This document shows, in pieces, positions 55,230 through 64,000 of a stretch of DNA of 64,000 nucleotides; position 1 is the stretch's first letter, and every line of letters starts with the position of its first letter. The position numbers were made by a program, and so were the translations under genes. Source of the DNA: Enterococcus phoeniculicola ATCC BAA-412 (lineage in GTDB: Bacteria > Bacillota > Bacilli > Lactobacillales > Enterococcaceae). The notes under the pieces were generated by a model that saw only the letters and a list, made by a program, of their open reading frames with translations, ran no database searches and had not been told where the DNA came from. The stretch is taken from contig NZ_ASWE01000001.1 in the NCBI RefSeq assembly GCF_000407505.1, positions 617,324-681,323 on the forward strand, given 5' to 3'.

Positions 55230-56603
55230 ATGAAGCGTTATTCAAAAATACTTGGTATAGCAATTTCAATTCTTGGTGTAGTGCTGCTGGCTACAGGCTG
55301 TTCTCAAAAGGAGGATTCTTCATCAAAAGATAAAGAAGGGAAAACAGAAATTAAAATCACCTGGAGAGATACAGGGGAACATGATAATTTGAATAAATAT
55401 TTAACAGAAACATTTATTCCGGAATTTGAAAAAGAAAATAAAGATATAAAGCTTGTCTTAGCACCGATTACAGCGAGTGAGGGAGATTATTTTTCAAAAG
55501 TGGCGTTATCTATGCAATCTGAAAGTACAGCCCCAGATGTAGTTGCAGAAGATTCATTCATGCTAAACTCTGATGCAAACGCAGGCTATCTGCTCTCTTT
55601 AGATGATTATTTAAGCAAATGGGATCAATGGGATAAATATACTGAAAATTTAAAAGCAGGTGTGGTGGCTGAAGATGGGAAGTATTATGCAATTCCAGGA
55701 ACATCGGATTCTCGTGGTTTATGGTATAACAAGAGAGTTTTTAAGGAAGCAGGATTACCTGAAGAGTGGCAGCCTAATACTTGGGACGAGATTGTTCTTG
55801 CCTCTGAGAAAATAAAGAAGGCTTCACCAGATGTCATTCCATTTTCCATGGGGGTAGCAAAAGCAAATGGCGAGTCTGTTTCCATGCAAACATTTGAAAT
55901 GCTTCTCTACGGCACAGAGGATACTTTATTTGATCAAGAGACTAAAAAGTGGAATGTTAACACAGATGGCATACTAGATTCACTAAAGTTTGTTGATGAA
56001 ATTTATAATACGAAAAAATTAGGGCCTGCTTTGTCAGTAGCAATCAATAGTAATTATGGGTCTGTATTATTTCAAGATAAATTTCCAAATGATCAAGCAG
56101 GAATTATTTTAGATGGTTTTTGGAGTCAAGGAAATTGGAGTGAAACGGGTGCTGTTCCTGTTGATAATGTAGAGGATCGGTTTGGCTTTGCAGCTATGCC
56201 TACACAAAATGGGCAGGAGCCAAAAAGTACAACGATGTCAGGCGGATGGACATGGGCTATTCCTTCAAAAGCTAAGAATCATGATGCTTCTTGGAAGGTC
56301 ATTCAGGCGCTTGGAGGAAAAGAACAGCAAGCTGCACGAGCAATCGCTGAAGGAAATTTAACTGTACGGGATGATTCTGCTGAGATTCCAGAGTATAAAA
56401 ATCAACCTTTTATTACTCAAGCCACAGGGTTCTTACAAAATGCCCATTTCAGGCCAGCGAATGATAAATATCCAAATGTCTCAGTTGAAATCCAAAATAT
56501 GGTTGAGTCAGTAGCCACTGGAAGTAAAACACCAGAAGAAGCAGCAAAAGATTATGCAACAAATGTAACCAGAATTGTTGGGGAAGAAAATGTACAAAAG
56601 TAA
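55230..56603 (+). CDS. Sugar ABC importer substrate-binding lipoprotein
   Basis: 457 residues. The lipoprotein signal peptide ends in LATGC, with Cys24 as anchor. The mature chain is a family 1 solute-binding protein: ITWRDTGEHDNLNKYLTE, then YAIPGTSDSRGLWYNKRVF near residue 150 and MSGGWTWAIPSKAKN near residue 340. Its gene precedes the MalF/MalG-type permease genes and the alpha-mannosidase gene. The ligand is probably a mannose-containing oligosaccharide. A strong hairpin follows, so this protein is likely made in excess over the permeases. Confidence 0.93.
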   Translation: MKRYSKILGIAISILGVVLLATGCSQKEDSSSKDKEGKTEIKITWRDTGEHDNLNKYLTETFIPEFEKENKDIKLVLAPITASEGDYFSKVALSMQSESTAPDVVAEDSFMLNSDANAGYLLSLDDYLSKWDQWDKYTENLKAGVVAEDGKYYAIPGTSDSRGLWYNKRVFKEAGLPEEWQPNTWDEIVLASEKIKKASPDVIPFSMGVAKANGESVSMQTFEMLLYGTEDTLFDQETKKWNVNTDGILDSLKFVDEIYNTKKLGPALSVAINSNYGSVLFQDKFPNDQAGIILDGFWSQGNWSETGAVPVDNVEDRFGFAAMPTQNGQEPKSTTMSGGWTWAIPSKAKNHDASWKVIQALGGKEQQAARAIAEGNLTVRDDSAEIPEYKNQPFITQATGFLQNAHFRPANDKYPNVSVEIQNMVESVATGSKTPEEAAKDYATNVTRIVGEENVQK

Positions 56604-56660
56604 CAGAAATTTAACTGTGAGATGCACAAATTTCTTCATTTTTTAAAGAGCGAATGAGAC

Positions 56661-56711
56661 GCTAAAATCCGAAATAGAAAGCATTTTTTCGGATTTTAGC
56701 TTTAGTTTTTT
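56661..56711 (+). terminator. Intra-operon terminator after the binding-protein gene
   Basis: Perfect 14-bp stem (56661-56674 with 56687-56700) followed by TTTAGTTTTTT. Read-through must express the permeases. Confidence 0.8.
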
Positions 56712-56756
56712 ACAGAATAATTTCTTCCTAGAATTTTAAAATAAGGTGGGAAAAAA

Positions 56757-57659
56757 ATGGACATACCTGTTAAAAAATCAAAAAGGAAAAATGGCTACTC
56801 CGACCATTTGAAAGCAGCACTATTTTTATCACCAACATGGCTATTGTTGTTAATTTTTTTTATAGGACCTATGCTATTGACACTTATATTTTCTTTTACA
56901 AACTTGGCTTTAACGGGTGTTGAAGCTAGTCATCTACGATTTGTTGGATTCGAAAATTTTGCAAGAATGTTTCAAGATCCAGAGTTTAGAACAAGCGTCT
57001 GGAACACTATTATCTTTGTCTTCTTTTCTGCGGTTGTTGGACAATGTTTTTTTGGCTTTTTAATTGCATTTCTTATGAAGAAAAAAAATCCGATGTTTCG
57101 CCGGATTGTAGGTCTAATTATTATTGCTGCATGGGTGACACCAGAAGTGGTGGTTTCCTTTTGCTGGGTCGCTTTTTTAGGTGACTCTGGGACTGCAAAT
57201 TGGTTAATTGGGTTATTTGGTGTTGAGCCAGTTGCTTGGTTATTCTCATTTCCAATGGTCAGTGTGGTGATTGCAAATATATGGAGAGGGACAGCATTTT
57301 CGATGATGGTCTTTCAATCGGCACTAGATGATATTCCTAAAGAAGTAGAAGAGGCCGCAATAATGGATGGGGCAACTCGTTTTCAAGTGACTCGCTTTAT
57401 CACTATTCCTATGGTGAAAGGAACCATTGCAACAAACATGATGCTTGTTACCCTTCAGACACTGGGTGTATTCACCCTTATTTATACAATGACGGGTGGC
57501 GGACCAGGTGTAAGCACCTCTACGCTTCCAGTCTTTATGTATAAACAAGCCTTTGTAAGCTATCAGCTTGGCTATGGCACAGCGATTTCTTTAGTCCTGC
57601 TAGTTTTGGGTGCTGGTGCAAGCTTACTTTACATGAAAACGTTAAAAGTGAAAGTGTAG
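56757..57659 (+). CDS. Sugar ABC importer permease, MalF/UgpA type
   Basis: 300 residues with six membrane helices. The EAA loop reads VEEAAIMDGATRFQVTRFITIP near residue 197. TGGGPGVSTSTLPVFMYKQAF follows, as in UgpA/MalF proteins. It pairs with the second permease encoded 10 bp downstream. AAGGTGG precedes the ATG. No ATPase gene lies in the locus. Confidence 0.93.
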   Translation: MDIPVKKSKRKNGYSDHLKAALFLSPTWLLLLIFFIGPMLLTLIFSFTNLALTGVEASHLRFVGFENFARMFQDPEFRTSVWNTIIFVFFSAVVGQCFFGFLIAFLMKKKNPMFRRIVGLIIIAAWVTPEVVVSFCWVAFLGDSGTANWLIGLFGVEPVAWLFSFPMVSVVIANIWRGTAFSMMVFQSALDDIPKEVEEAAIMDGATRFQVTRFITIPMVKGTIATNMMLVTLQTLGVFTLIYTMTGGGPGVSTSTLPVFMYKQAFVSYQLGYGTAISLVLLVLGAGASLLYMKTLKVKV

Positions 57660-57669
57660 GTGGAGGAAT

Positions 57670-58500
57670 ATGGTAAAAAAAGGACATAAAATTGAACAAA
57701 TCATTCATTATCTTTTGTTGAGTCTCCTAGCTGTTTTATTTTTACTCCCGCTTTTATGGATGCTGTTTGCTTCAATAGATGGAGGGGCGATACAGTCTTT
57801 GAAATTTCCGGAAAAAATCACAATGGATAATTTTACCTCTATTCTCACAGATCCAACAATTATTCGCTCATTTTTTATCGGAATTGGTATCTCAGGTACG
57901 CAAGCAATTCTAGTGGTTAGTTTGTGTATACTCGCAGCTTATCCGCTGTCTAGATATACATTACGGTATAAAAAAAGTTTTATGATGACGGTATTATTTA
58001 TGACCTCTCTTCCTATGACCGCAGTCATTGTACCCGTATTCCAGCTTTTTCTTTATCTTAAATTTCAAGATTCATTAATTGCGGTTACATTTTTCTTAAC
58101 TGCTTCCTCTCTTCCTTATGGCATTTGGATGATGAAAAATTTCATGGATTCAGTTCCTTTAGATTTAGAGGAGTCTGCGTGGGTGGATGGCGCTTCAACG
58201 TGGCAGGGGATTAGGAAAGTGGTTGCTCCGTTAATGTTACCTGGAATCTTTACGGTGGCGATTTTTACATTTACAGGAAGCTGGGGCAACTTTTTTGTTC
58301 CCTATATTTTGATTCAAACGCCGGATAAAATGCCTGCGTCAGTTACCATTTTTCAATTCTTTGGTAATTTTGGGATGGTAAACTACGGAAGACTCGCTGC
58401 TTTTTCAGTCATCTATTCTTTACCAGTGGTTGTTTTGTATGCTATTTCGCAGAACTTTATGTCAAAAGGCTTCAGTTTGGGTGGAGCAACGAAAGGATAA
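57670..58500 (+). CDS. Sugar ABC importer permease, MalG/UgpE type
   Basis: 276 residues with six membrane helices. The EAA loop reads LEESAWVDGASTWQGIRKVVAP near residue 164. GTAAGGTGGAGG-like sequence before the ATG gives strong initiation. It forms the channel with the UgpA-type permease. The alpha-mannosidase gene starts 4 bp after its stop, so import and hydrolysis are closely linked. Confidence 0.93.
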   Translation: MVKKGHKIEQIIHYLLLSLLAVLFLLPLLWMLFASIDGGAIQSLKFPEKITMDNFTSILTDPTIIRSFFIGIGISGTQAILVVSLCILAAYPLSRYTLRYKKSFMMTVLFMTSLPMTAVIVPVFQLFLYLKFQDSLIAVTFFLTASSLPYGIWMMKNFMDSVPLDLEESAWVDGASTWQGIRKVVAPLMLPGIFTVAIFTFTGSWGNFFVPYILIQTPDKMPASVTIFQFFGNFGMVNYGRLAAFSVIYSLPVVVLYAISQNFMSKGFSLGGATKG

Positions 58501-58504
58501 GACT

Positions 58505-61500
58505 ATGTTTTTTATTGAAGAGAAACTTACCGCGCGTATTGCGGAATTACAAACGTACAGATACAAAGAAAGAGCAGCAATTCTTGGCTGGAAAGTCAAA
58601 GAGGACAAAACAAAAGCAGAAAAATATCCGCCGAATTCTATGGATGGCTGGATGCCGTTTTCTTTAGGCGATGCATGGGAAGGAAGGGACTATTATTTAT
58701 GGATTCAGACAACTTATGAAGTACCTGATACAAACCAGCAGCAAGTGTTGCTCTTTGATTTTGGTCACACAGGTGGTGGATTTAATTCAGGGTTCGAGTC
58801 CTTATTATTTATTGATGGCGTTCCCTATCAAGGGGTTGATTCCAATCACAAAGAGGTTTTTTTAGACGAAAAATATCGAGGAAAGCAGATTCAGTTATGT
58901 TTAAAATTATGGTCTGGTTTAGAAGGGGGAGGACCGGAAAAAATTCAGCATCACCGATTTGAACAAGCAGATGCCGTTTTGTTAGATGAAGCAACGGATG
59001 ATCTATTTTATACCAGTGATTGCATATTGAAAACAATTACCCAGTTAGATGGTCAGGAAGCTGTTCGATACGAATTATTGGATATATTGGATAAAGCCTA
59101 TCGATTAATTGACTGGTCATATCCCGGGAATTCTGAATTCTATCAATCGGTTAAACAAGCAAACGAGCTTCTTCAAACGTATTTGGATACACAAGAAAAA
59201 CGTGCGCTGGTAACGATAACTGCGATTGGACATACACACATAGATGTTGCTTGGCTATGGCGCTTAAAACATACACGAGAAAAAGCGGCAAGAAGTTTTT
59301 CAACCGTTCTTCAGTTAATGAAACAATATCCTGACTATGTATTTTTGCAAACGCAGCCACAATTATATAAATATATTAAGAAGGACTATCCGGAGCTATA
59401 CAATCAGATAAAAGAACGAATCAAAGAAGGTCGCTGGGAAGTCGATGGGGCGATGTGGCTAGAAGCTGACTGTAATATTCCATCAGGCGAGTCTTTAACA
59501 AGGCAGATTTTATATGGAACAAAATTCATCAAAGAAGAGTTTAATCAAGCAGTTCATTATCTTTGGCTTCCGGATGTTTTTGGCTACTCATGGGCACTTC
59601 CGCAAATTTTAAAGAAAAGTGGCATTGAAACGTTCATGACGACAAAAATCAGTTGGAATCAATTTAATCGTATGCCACATGACACATTTAAATGGCGTGG
59701 AATGGACGGAACAGATATCCTTACTCATTTTATTACTACACCTGAGCCAGGAAATACACCGGAAAACACATGGGCAACAAACTGGTTTTATACTTATAAT
59801 GGCCAGCTAGAGCCAGAGACTGCGAAAGGAATATACAATGCTTATCGTGATAAAGACTTTAATAAAGAGTTGTTGTTATCCTATGGCTATGGAGATGGAG
59901 GTGGGGGTGTAACACGCTCTATGCTTGAAAATCGTCGCAGAATGGATAAGATTCCTGGGCTACCTAATGTACAAACGGGAAAAGCATTCGACTATTTTGA
60001 GCGGCTTCATCAGACCGTCGAAGAAACGGACCATTATGTTCATACATGGGATGGAGAGCTTTATTTAGAATATCACAGAGGAACCTATACTTCGCAAGCA
60101 TTCGTTAAAAAAAACAATCGAAAATTAGAGTTAGCCCTTCGCGAGTTAGAGATTTTATATGCTAGCCAACAAGGTTCTGCACAAAGATACCCCAAAGAGC
60201 GATTTGATGAGCTGTGGGAGCTCCTTTTGCGTAATCAATTTCATGATATTATACCCGGCTCTTCTATCAAAGAAGTGTATCAGGACTATCGAGAGGAGAT
60301 GGTAGAGGCATGGGAAAAAGTTCGTTTACTTTACAACTTGTTAGAAAGTTCCTCACTGACTGAATGGATAATCGTCAATACTAGTGGATGGAAACGAAAA
60401 GAACTTGTCGAAATTATCACCAAAGAAACGGGGCGCTTTTTCACAGAAGGCGGAGAAGAACTCGTTAGTGAGAAAACAGAAAAGGGGTATCTGGTTTTAG
60501 TTCCAGAACTTGCTGCTCTAGGCAGTTTGAAAATTTCTCTGCAGCAAGAAGAACCAAAGAAATCAATTCAAAAATTATCTGTAATTCAAGAATTTGACAT
60601 AGAGACAGCAATATATCGCATATGCTGGAATGAAAAAGGACAGCTAACAAGTATTTTTGACAAAGAAAATCAAAGAGAGGTATTAAAAGAAAAGGGGATA
60701 GGAAATAAACTACAGGTATTTGAAGATAAACCGATGAACTATAATGCGTGGGACATCGACATTTATTATCAGGAAAAAGGGCAGACGTTGTCAGCTACAA
60801 GTATACAGGTTGTTGAAAATACCGCACTTCAAACAATTTTATCATTTGACTATGTAGTAGGAAAATCCAGTCTGACACAACAGATGATTCTCTATAAAGA
60901 TAGCCGACGGATTGATTTTCATACAGTTGTTGATTGGAGAGAAAGAGAAAAACTGTTAAAGGCAGGATTTGAGGTAGATATTCGGAGTACCGAAGCAACC
61001 TACGATATTCAATACGGAAACGTAAAACGTCCGACACATTGGAATACGAGCTGGGATATGGCAAAGTTTGAAACTGTTGCTCACCAGTGGGTGGATTTAT
61101 CTGAGAGAGACTATGGGATTAGTTTGCTGAATGATTGCAAATATGGACATGATATAAAGGAACAGACCTTGCGAATTACTCTACTAAAAGGAGCGGTTTA
61201 TCCAGATCCAACGGCGGATATTGGTCATCATGAGTTTACTTATAGTTTACTCCCTCATAAAGGGGACTTTGTAGTGGGAAAAACACATCAGGAGGCTTGG
61301 TCATTAAATCAACCCTTGACGGTTTTAGCTGGCAATTTAGACGCCTATCAAACGCTATTTGAATTAGATACAGAGTTGCCGGTCTGCATCGATGCGATTA
61401 AACAGGCAGAAAATGGAGAAGGAATCATTATACGTATCCATGATCATCTTGGAAGTCGAAGGAAAATCCGTATAAATCCACTGTTTTCTCACGAAGAATG

Positions 61501-61609
61501 GATGGAAACAAATTTAATGGAGAAACCGATAGAAGAAGGGAAATCTAAAGACTTACCGATTGAATTCACGCTTTTACCATTTGAAATTAAAACGATTCGA
61601 GTGAAATAA
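58505..61609 (+). CDS. GH38 alpha-mannosidase
   Basis: 1034 residues from the ATG at 58505. A start at 58430 would overlap the permease gene by 70 bp and has no ribosome site. The GH38 zinc site begins with GHTHIDVAWLW (H243, D247), and the nucleophile is D357 in LWLPDVFGYSW; DGAMWLEADCNIPSGES lies between them. A long C-terminal beta region follows. There is no signal peptide, so it hydrolyses imported mannosides in the cytoplasm. Bacterial relatives cleave alpha-1,3/1,2/1,6 mannose from N-glycan fragments or mannosylglycerate; the linkage is not readable by eye. Confidence 0.92.
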   Translation: MFFIEEKLTARIAELQTYRYKERAAILGWKVKEDKTKAEKYPPNSMDGWMPFSLGDAWEGRDYYLWIQTTYEVPDTNQQQVLLFDFGHTGGGFNSGFESLLFIDGVPYQGVDSNHKEVFLDEKYRGKQIQLCLKLWSGLEGGGPEKIQHHRFEQADAVLLDEATDDLFYTSDCILKTITQLDGQEAVRYELLDILDKAYRLIDWSYPGNSEFYQSVKQANELLQTYLDTQEKRALVTITAIGHTHIDVAWLWRLKHTREKAARSFSTVLQLMKQYPDYVFLQTQPQLYKYIKKDYPELYNQIKERIKEGRWEVDGAMWLEADCNIPSGESLTRQILYGTKFIKEEFNQAVHYLWLPDVFGYSWALPQILKKSGIETFMTTKISWNQFNRMPHDTFKWRGMDGTDILTHFITTPEPGNTPENTWATNWFYTYNGQLEPETAKGIYNAYRDKDFNKELLLSYGYGDGGGGVTRSMLENRRRMDKIPGLPNVQTGKAFDYFERLHQTVEETDHYVHTWDGELYLEYHRGTYTSQAFVKKNNRKLELALRELEILYASQQGSAQRYPKERFDELWELLLRNQFHDIIPGSSIKEVYQDYREEMVEAWEKVRLLYNLLESSSLTEWIIVNTSGWKRKELVEIITKETGRFFTEGGEELVSEKTEKGYLVLVPELAALGSLKISLQQEEPKKSIQKLSVIQEFDIETAIYRICWNEKGQLTSIFDKENQREVLKEKGIGNKLQVFEDKPMNYNAWDIDIYYQEKGQTLSATSIQVVENTALQTILSFDYVVGKSSLTQQMILYKDSRRIDFHTVVDWREREKLLKAGFEVDIRSTEATYDIQYGNVKRPTHWNTSWDMAKFETVAHQWVDLSERDYGISLLNDCKYGHDIKEQTLRITLLKGAVYPDPTADIGHHEFTYSLLPHKGDFVVGKTHQEAWSLNQPLTVLAGNLDAYQTLFELDTELPVCIDAIKQAENGEGIIIRIHDHLGSRRKIRINPLFSHEEWMETNLMEKPIEEGKSKDLPIEFTLLPFEIKTIRVK

Positions 61610-61641
61610 GAAGACAAAGAAATCGTAAGGAAATTTGCTTT

Positions 61642-61670
61642 TTGAAAGACCGTTAACTAAACTTTATACT
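61642..61670 (+). promoter_or_regulatory. Promoter of the membrane AraC-type regulator gene
   Basis: TTGAAA at 61642-61647, 17-bp spacer, TATACT at 61665-61670: near-consensus and independent of the mannosidase operon. Confidence 0.75.
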
Positions 61671-61743
61671 ATACTTGAAAGAATGTATTTGATTTGCTAA
61701 AAGGTACTTACGTTTTATAAAAAAACAGAAGAGGATGAGTGAG

Positions 61744-63960
61744 ATGTTCAAAAGGAAACTTTTTAGAAATATTTTTTTATCCTTTTCTGTCGTTATTATT
61801 TTCTATACTGGAATAATTATGTACGTGACTGTTTCACAAGAATATAAGAGAAATCGTGTAGAGTTTGATAATTTAAATGAGTTATTTTTAGAAAGGGAAA
61901 GTAGTTCGATTGACTATCGTATGGATGTTTCTTTGAACGCTGTGAATTTAATTTCTAAACAGAAGAGTATCAGCAACTATTTAAGTGAATCAACGTTTAG
62001 TTATGATGTATACAATCAAATGTTTTCTGACTTGACGGGAAATTTATTTTCCAATCACCAGCTAGGGTTTAACTTAGCAATTACCAAAGGCTATTCTTCT
62101 GATATTACCAGCCAAGATGGCTATTTCTTATTTGAAGATTATTTGAAGTTCATCAACTTAGATAATCAAATGGGTGAACTAAAAAAATTTATGGAATCAG
62201 ACAACAATAATGACTTACGTTGTTTTGATGCAGGAACTAAACTTGTCATTTTAAAAAAAAGTTATTTTTTTCAGGAAAAACAAAACATTTTCTTTTTTAT
62301 TGTGTGGGAGAAGAGTGCATTAAGCTCAATTGCGCTACCTGGAAATCAAGGAGAATTTGGGTTGATTGATGCCAATCATTTATCAAGTAGTCTTGTCTCT
62401 AGTGAAGATAGCCAGATCAAACAATTTCTACCATTTGAAACAGAAACCTTTAATCAAATTTCATTTGGAAAAAAAGGAAACTTTTGGACGTATCAAAAGC
62501 GCTCTAGCACGATTCCGACCATTTACTATTTATACAGCGTTCGTACGAATCAGACACCAATGATTCCTACACAGACTATTTGGTTCATATTATGTGTGCT
62601 GTTCGTCCTTCTCATAGTGGGCTTTATTCTTACCTTCCTTTTAAGCAGACGAAATTATCTGCCTTTTGAAGAGATTATGAGAAATATCGGTTCAGTGAAA
62701 GAAGACAGAAGAGGCGACGATTTAGCGTATATTCTTTCTACCATACAGGATATAAATGAGATCAATCAAAAACTTGAAATGATTCAAGAAAGTTCAATTG
62801 AGGACTTGCAAGAAACCTTCTTTAAAAACTTAATTTATGATAATTATGATGTGGAGAGAATTGAGACACGCTTAAAACCTCTTCGTTTAGAGAAATTTAA
62901 AAAGGGCGGCGTCTTGGTGGTGTTATCTATAGGAGGAATTTCAGCGCTTGAATCGAATTTGAGTGAGGAAAATATTTTGATTTTACGAAAAAAAATAGTA
63001 GCATTCTTTAATGAAAAAGACTCGGACACCTCATTTCTCTCTTTTCCCATTGATTATAAACATTTTTGTTTGTTTTTTTCAGAAAAAGACCAACGAATTA
63101 TTTTGACGATACTAACAAAAATGATTGATCGAATTGAGCAGGAACTCAGTGTGGATGTTACATTTTCTATATCTAAAGTCTTCGATTCGCTACTCCATTT
63201 TTCAGAAGCGTTTAAAGAAGCGTACCAATTAAGTGAAAAGCGCTATTCTTTTATAGACAATCATATTATTTCAGCTAAAAGCGTACCAATTACGAGTAAA
63301 AAGAACTATCTGTATAGTGTGGAAACAGAAGCCCTATTAATCAAGAGTATTCAAACAAATGATGCCATTCATGCACAAAAAATTCTGCTGCAGCTGCTAG
63401 AGGATAATTTAGATCGATTTGAATCAGATATCTACAGTCTATACGACTTTAAAAATGTCTTGCTGAATACGATGAAACGTATTTTAAATAAGTATGACTT
63501 GTCGTTTACTCATTTTTCCAGAGAAAACCAAGAGCTGTTTAGAAATTTAAATAGTACGGATTCTATCCTTTTAAAAGACACGTTTATGGAAATGCTCGAA
63601 AAATTGCTAGAATTAGTTGGTGAAAAGAATACGCTGAATCTGTCAACTATTGAAAAAGTGCTTGTTTACATAAGAAGCAACTATACTAGAGATCTTTCAC
63701 TTAGTGAGGTGGCAGAGGAGTTTAATTTAAGTGAATCCTATGTAAGCAAACTGATTAAAGAGCATTTAAAAACCTCTTTTAAAAGTTACATCAATCAATT
63801 AAAAGTTGAGAAGGCAAAGGAGCTGCTAGATACTGGGAAATATAAGGTATCAGAAGTAGCTGAACTAGTGGGTTGTAAAAACGTGAACACCTTTATCCGG
63901 ATTTTCAAACAACATGAAGGAACAACCCCAGGAAAGTATTTGACAGACTCACATTCGTAA
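61744..63960 (+). CDS. Membrane-bound AraC-family regulator
   Basis: 738 residues from the ATG at 61744, which is 9 bp from the GAAGAGG site; an ATG at 61735 abuts it. A transmembrane helix at about 10-30 and a second at about 278-300 bracket an extracellular sensor domain. A cytoplasmic region follows, and the last 100 residues hold an AraC double HTH (SLSEVAEEFNLSESYVSKLIKEH and VSEVAELVGCKNVNTFIRIFKQHEG). It resembles a YesM sensor half fused to a YesN output half without kinase or receiver. It probably senses the external mannoside or loaded binding protein and activates the operon upstream. Confidence 0.9.
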   Translation: MFKRKLFRNIFLSFSVVIIFYTGIIMYVTVSQEYKRNRVEFDNLNELFLERESSSIDYRMDVSLNAVNLISKQKSISNYLSESTFSYDVYNQMFSDLTGNLFSNHQLGFNLAITKGYSSDITSQDGYFLFEDYLKFINLDNQMGELKKFMESDNNNDLRCFDAGTKLVILKKSYFFQEKQNIFFFIVWEKSALSSIALPGNQGEFGLIDANHLSSSLVSSEDSQIKQFLPFETETFNQISFGKKGNFWTYQKRSSTIPTIYYLYSVRTNQTPMIPTQTIWFILCVLFVLLIVGFILTFLLSRRNYLPFEEIMRNIGSVKEDRRGDDLAYILSTIQDINEINQKLEMIQESSIEDLQETFFKNLIYDNYDVERIETRLKPLRLEKFKKGGVLVVLSIGGISALESNLSEENILILRKKIVAFFNEKDSDTSFLSFPIDYKHFCLFFSEKDQRIILTILTKMIDRIEQELSVDVTFSISKVFDSLLHFSEAFKEAYQLSEKRYSFIDNHIISAKSVPITSKKNYLYSVETEALLIKSIQTNDAIHAQKILLQLLEDNLDRFESDIYSLYDFKNVLLNTMKRILNKYDLSFTHFSRENQELFRNLNSTDSILLKDTFMEMLEKLLELVGEKNTLNLSTIEKVLVYIRSNYTRDLSLSEVAEEFNLSESYVSKLIKEHLKTSFKSYINQLKVEKAKELLDTGKYKVSEVAELVGCKNVNTFIRIFKQHEGTTPGKYLTDSHS

Positions 63961-64000
63961 CGTTCAGTACATGAGAGGTATTAAACAGAAAGAAAATACT

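Overview
The window looks like chromosomal DNA of an Enterococcus. It is AT-rich, with strong Gram-positive ribosome binding sites and several TTG/GTG starts. The block ddl-murF-cshA-acpS-alr-mazF has the order known from enterococci, and its Ddl resembles enterococcal D-Ala-D-Ala ligases closely as far as I can recall them. Class III fructose-1,6-bisphosphatase, a zinc-free S14 paralog and a KimA potassium importer fit a lactic-acid Firmicute. The species cannot be fixed by eye; the large sugar repertoire would suit an E. avium-group or E. casseliflavus-like genome. I saw no IS element, prophage, CRISPR array, rRNA or tRNA gene.

Left to right: (1) 2-2748, the end of a D-glucosaminate/KDPG-type catabolic operon (dgaE, dgaF, kdgK). 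(2) 2953-5785, two zinc-ribbon membrane proteins, then about 660 bp without a convincing gene. (3) 6447-23778, an oligosaccharide utilisation region: AraC regulator, GH1 glycosidase, YesN response regulator, ROK kinase, GH31 alpha-xylosidase, YesM kinase and YesL on the minus strand, then an LplB/LplC/lipoprotein ABC importer, SGNH esterase, GH29 alpha-fucosidase and alpha/beta-hydrolase esterase. Together the enzymes fit breakdown of fucosylated, acetylated xyloglucan oligosaccharides. (4) An AarF/UbiB kinase on the minus strand. (5) 25897-30489, a tight five-gene operon of two Gfo/Idh/MocA oxidoreductases, two xylose-isomerase-like epimerases and a ThuA-like protein, resembling enzymes of keto-glycoside or C-glycoside metabolism. 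(6) 30661-43287, the cell-wall/housekeeping core, a zinc-independent rpsN with a near-consensus Zur box, an oxidoreductase and a YhgE/Pip membrane protein. (7) 43425-46068, a radical SAM SPL-family protein with a LexA-type box in its promoter, and a membrane-anchored MutS-like ATPase. (8) 46247-50160, an RpiR regulator divergent from a 6-phospho-beta-glucosidase and PTS EIIC pair. (9) fbp with a pyrophosphatase-like gene, and kimA. (10) 55230-63960, an alpha-mannoside locus: ABC binding protein and permeases, GH38 alpha-mannosidase and a membrane AraC-type regulator.

Control elements are visible. CcpA (cre) matches lie at five carbohydrate promoters. A 12-bp direct repeat lies upstream of the mannoside promoter, where an AraC-type activator would bind. 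Terminator-like hairpins follow both ABC binding-protein genes and probably reduce downstream expression. Neither ABC importer has its own ATPase, so a shared MsmX/MsmK-type ATPase elsewhere is implied.
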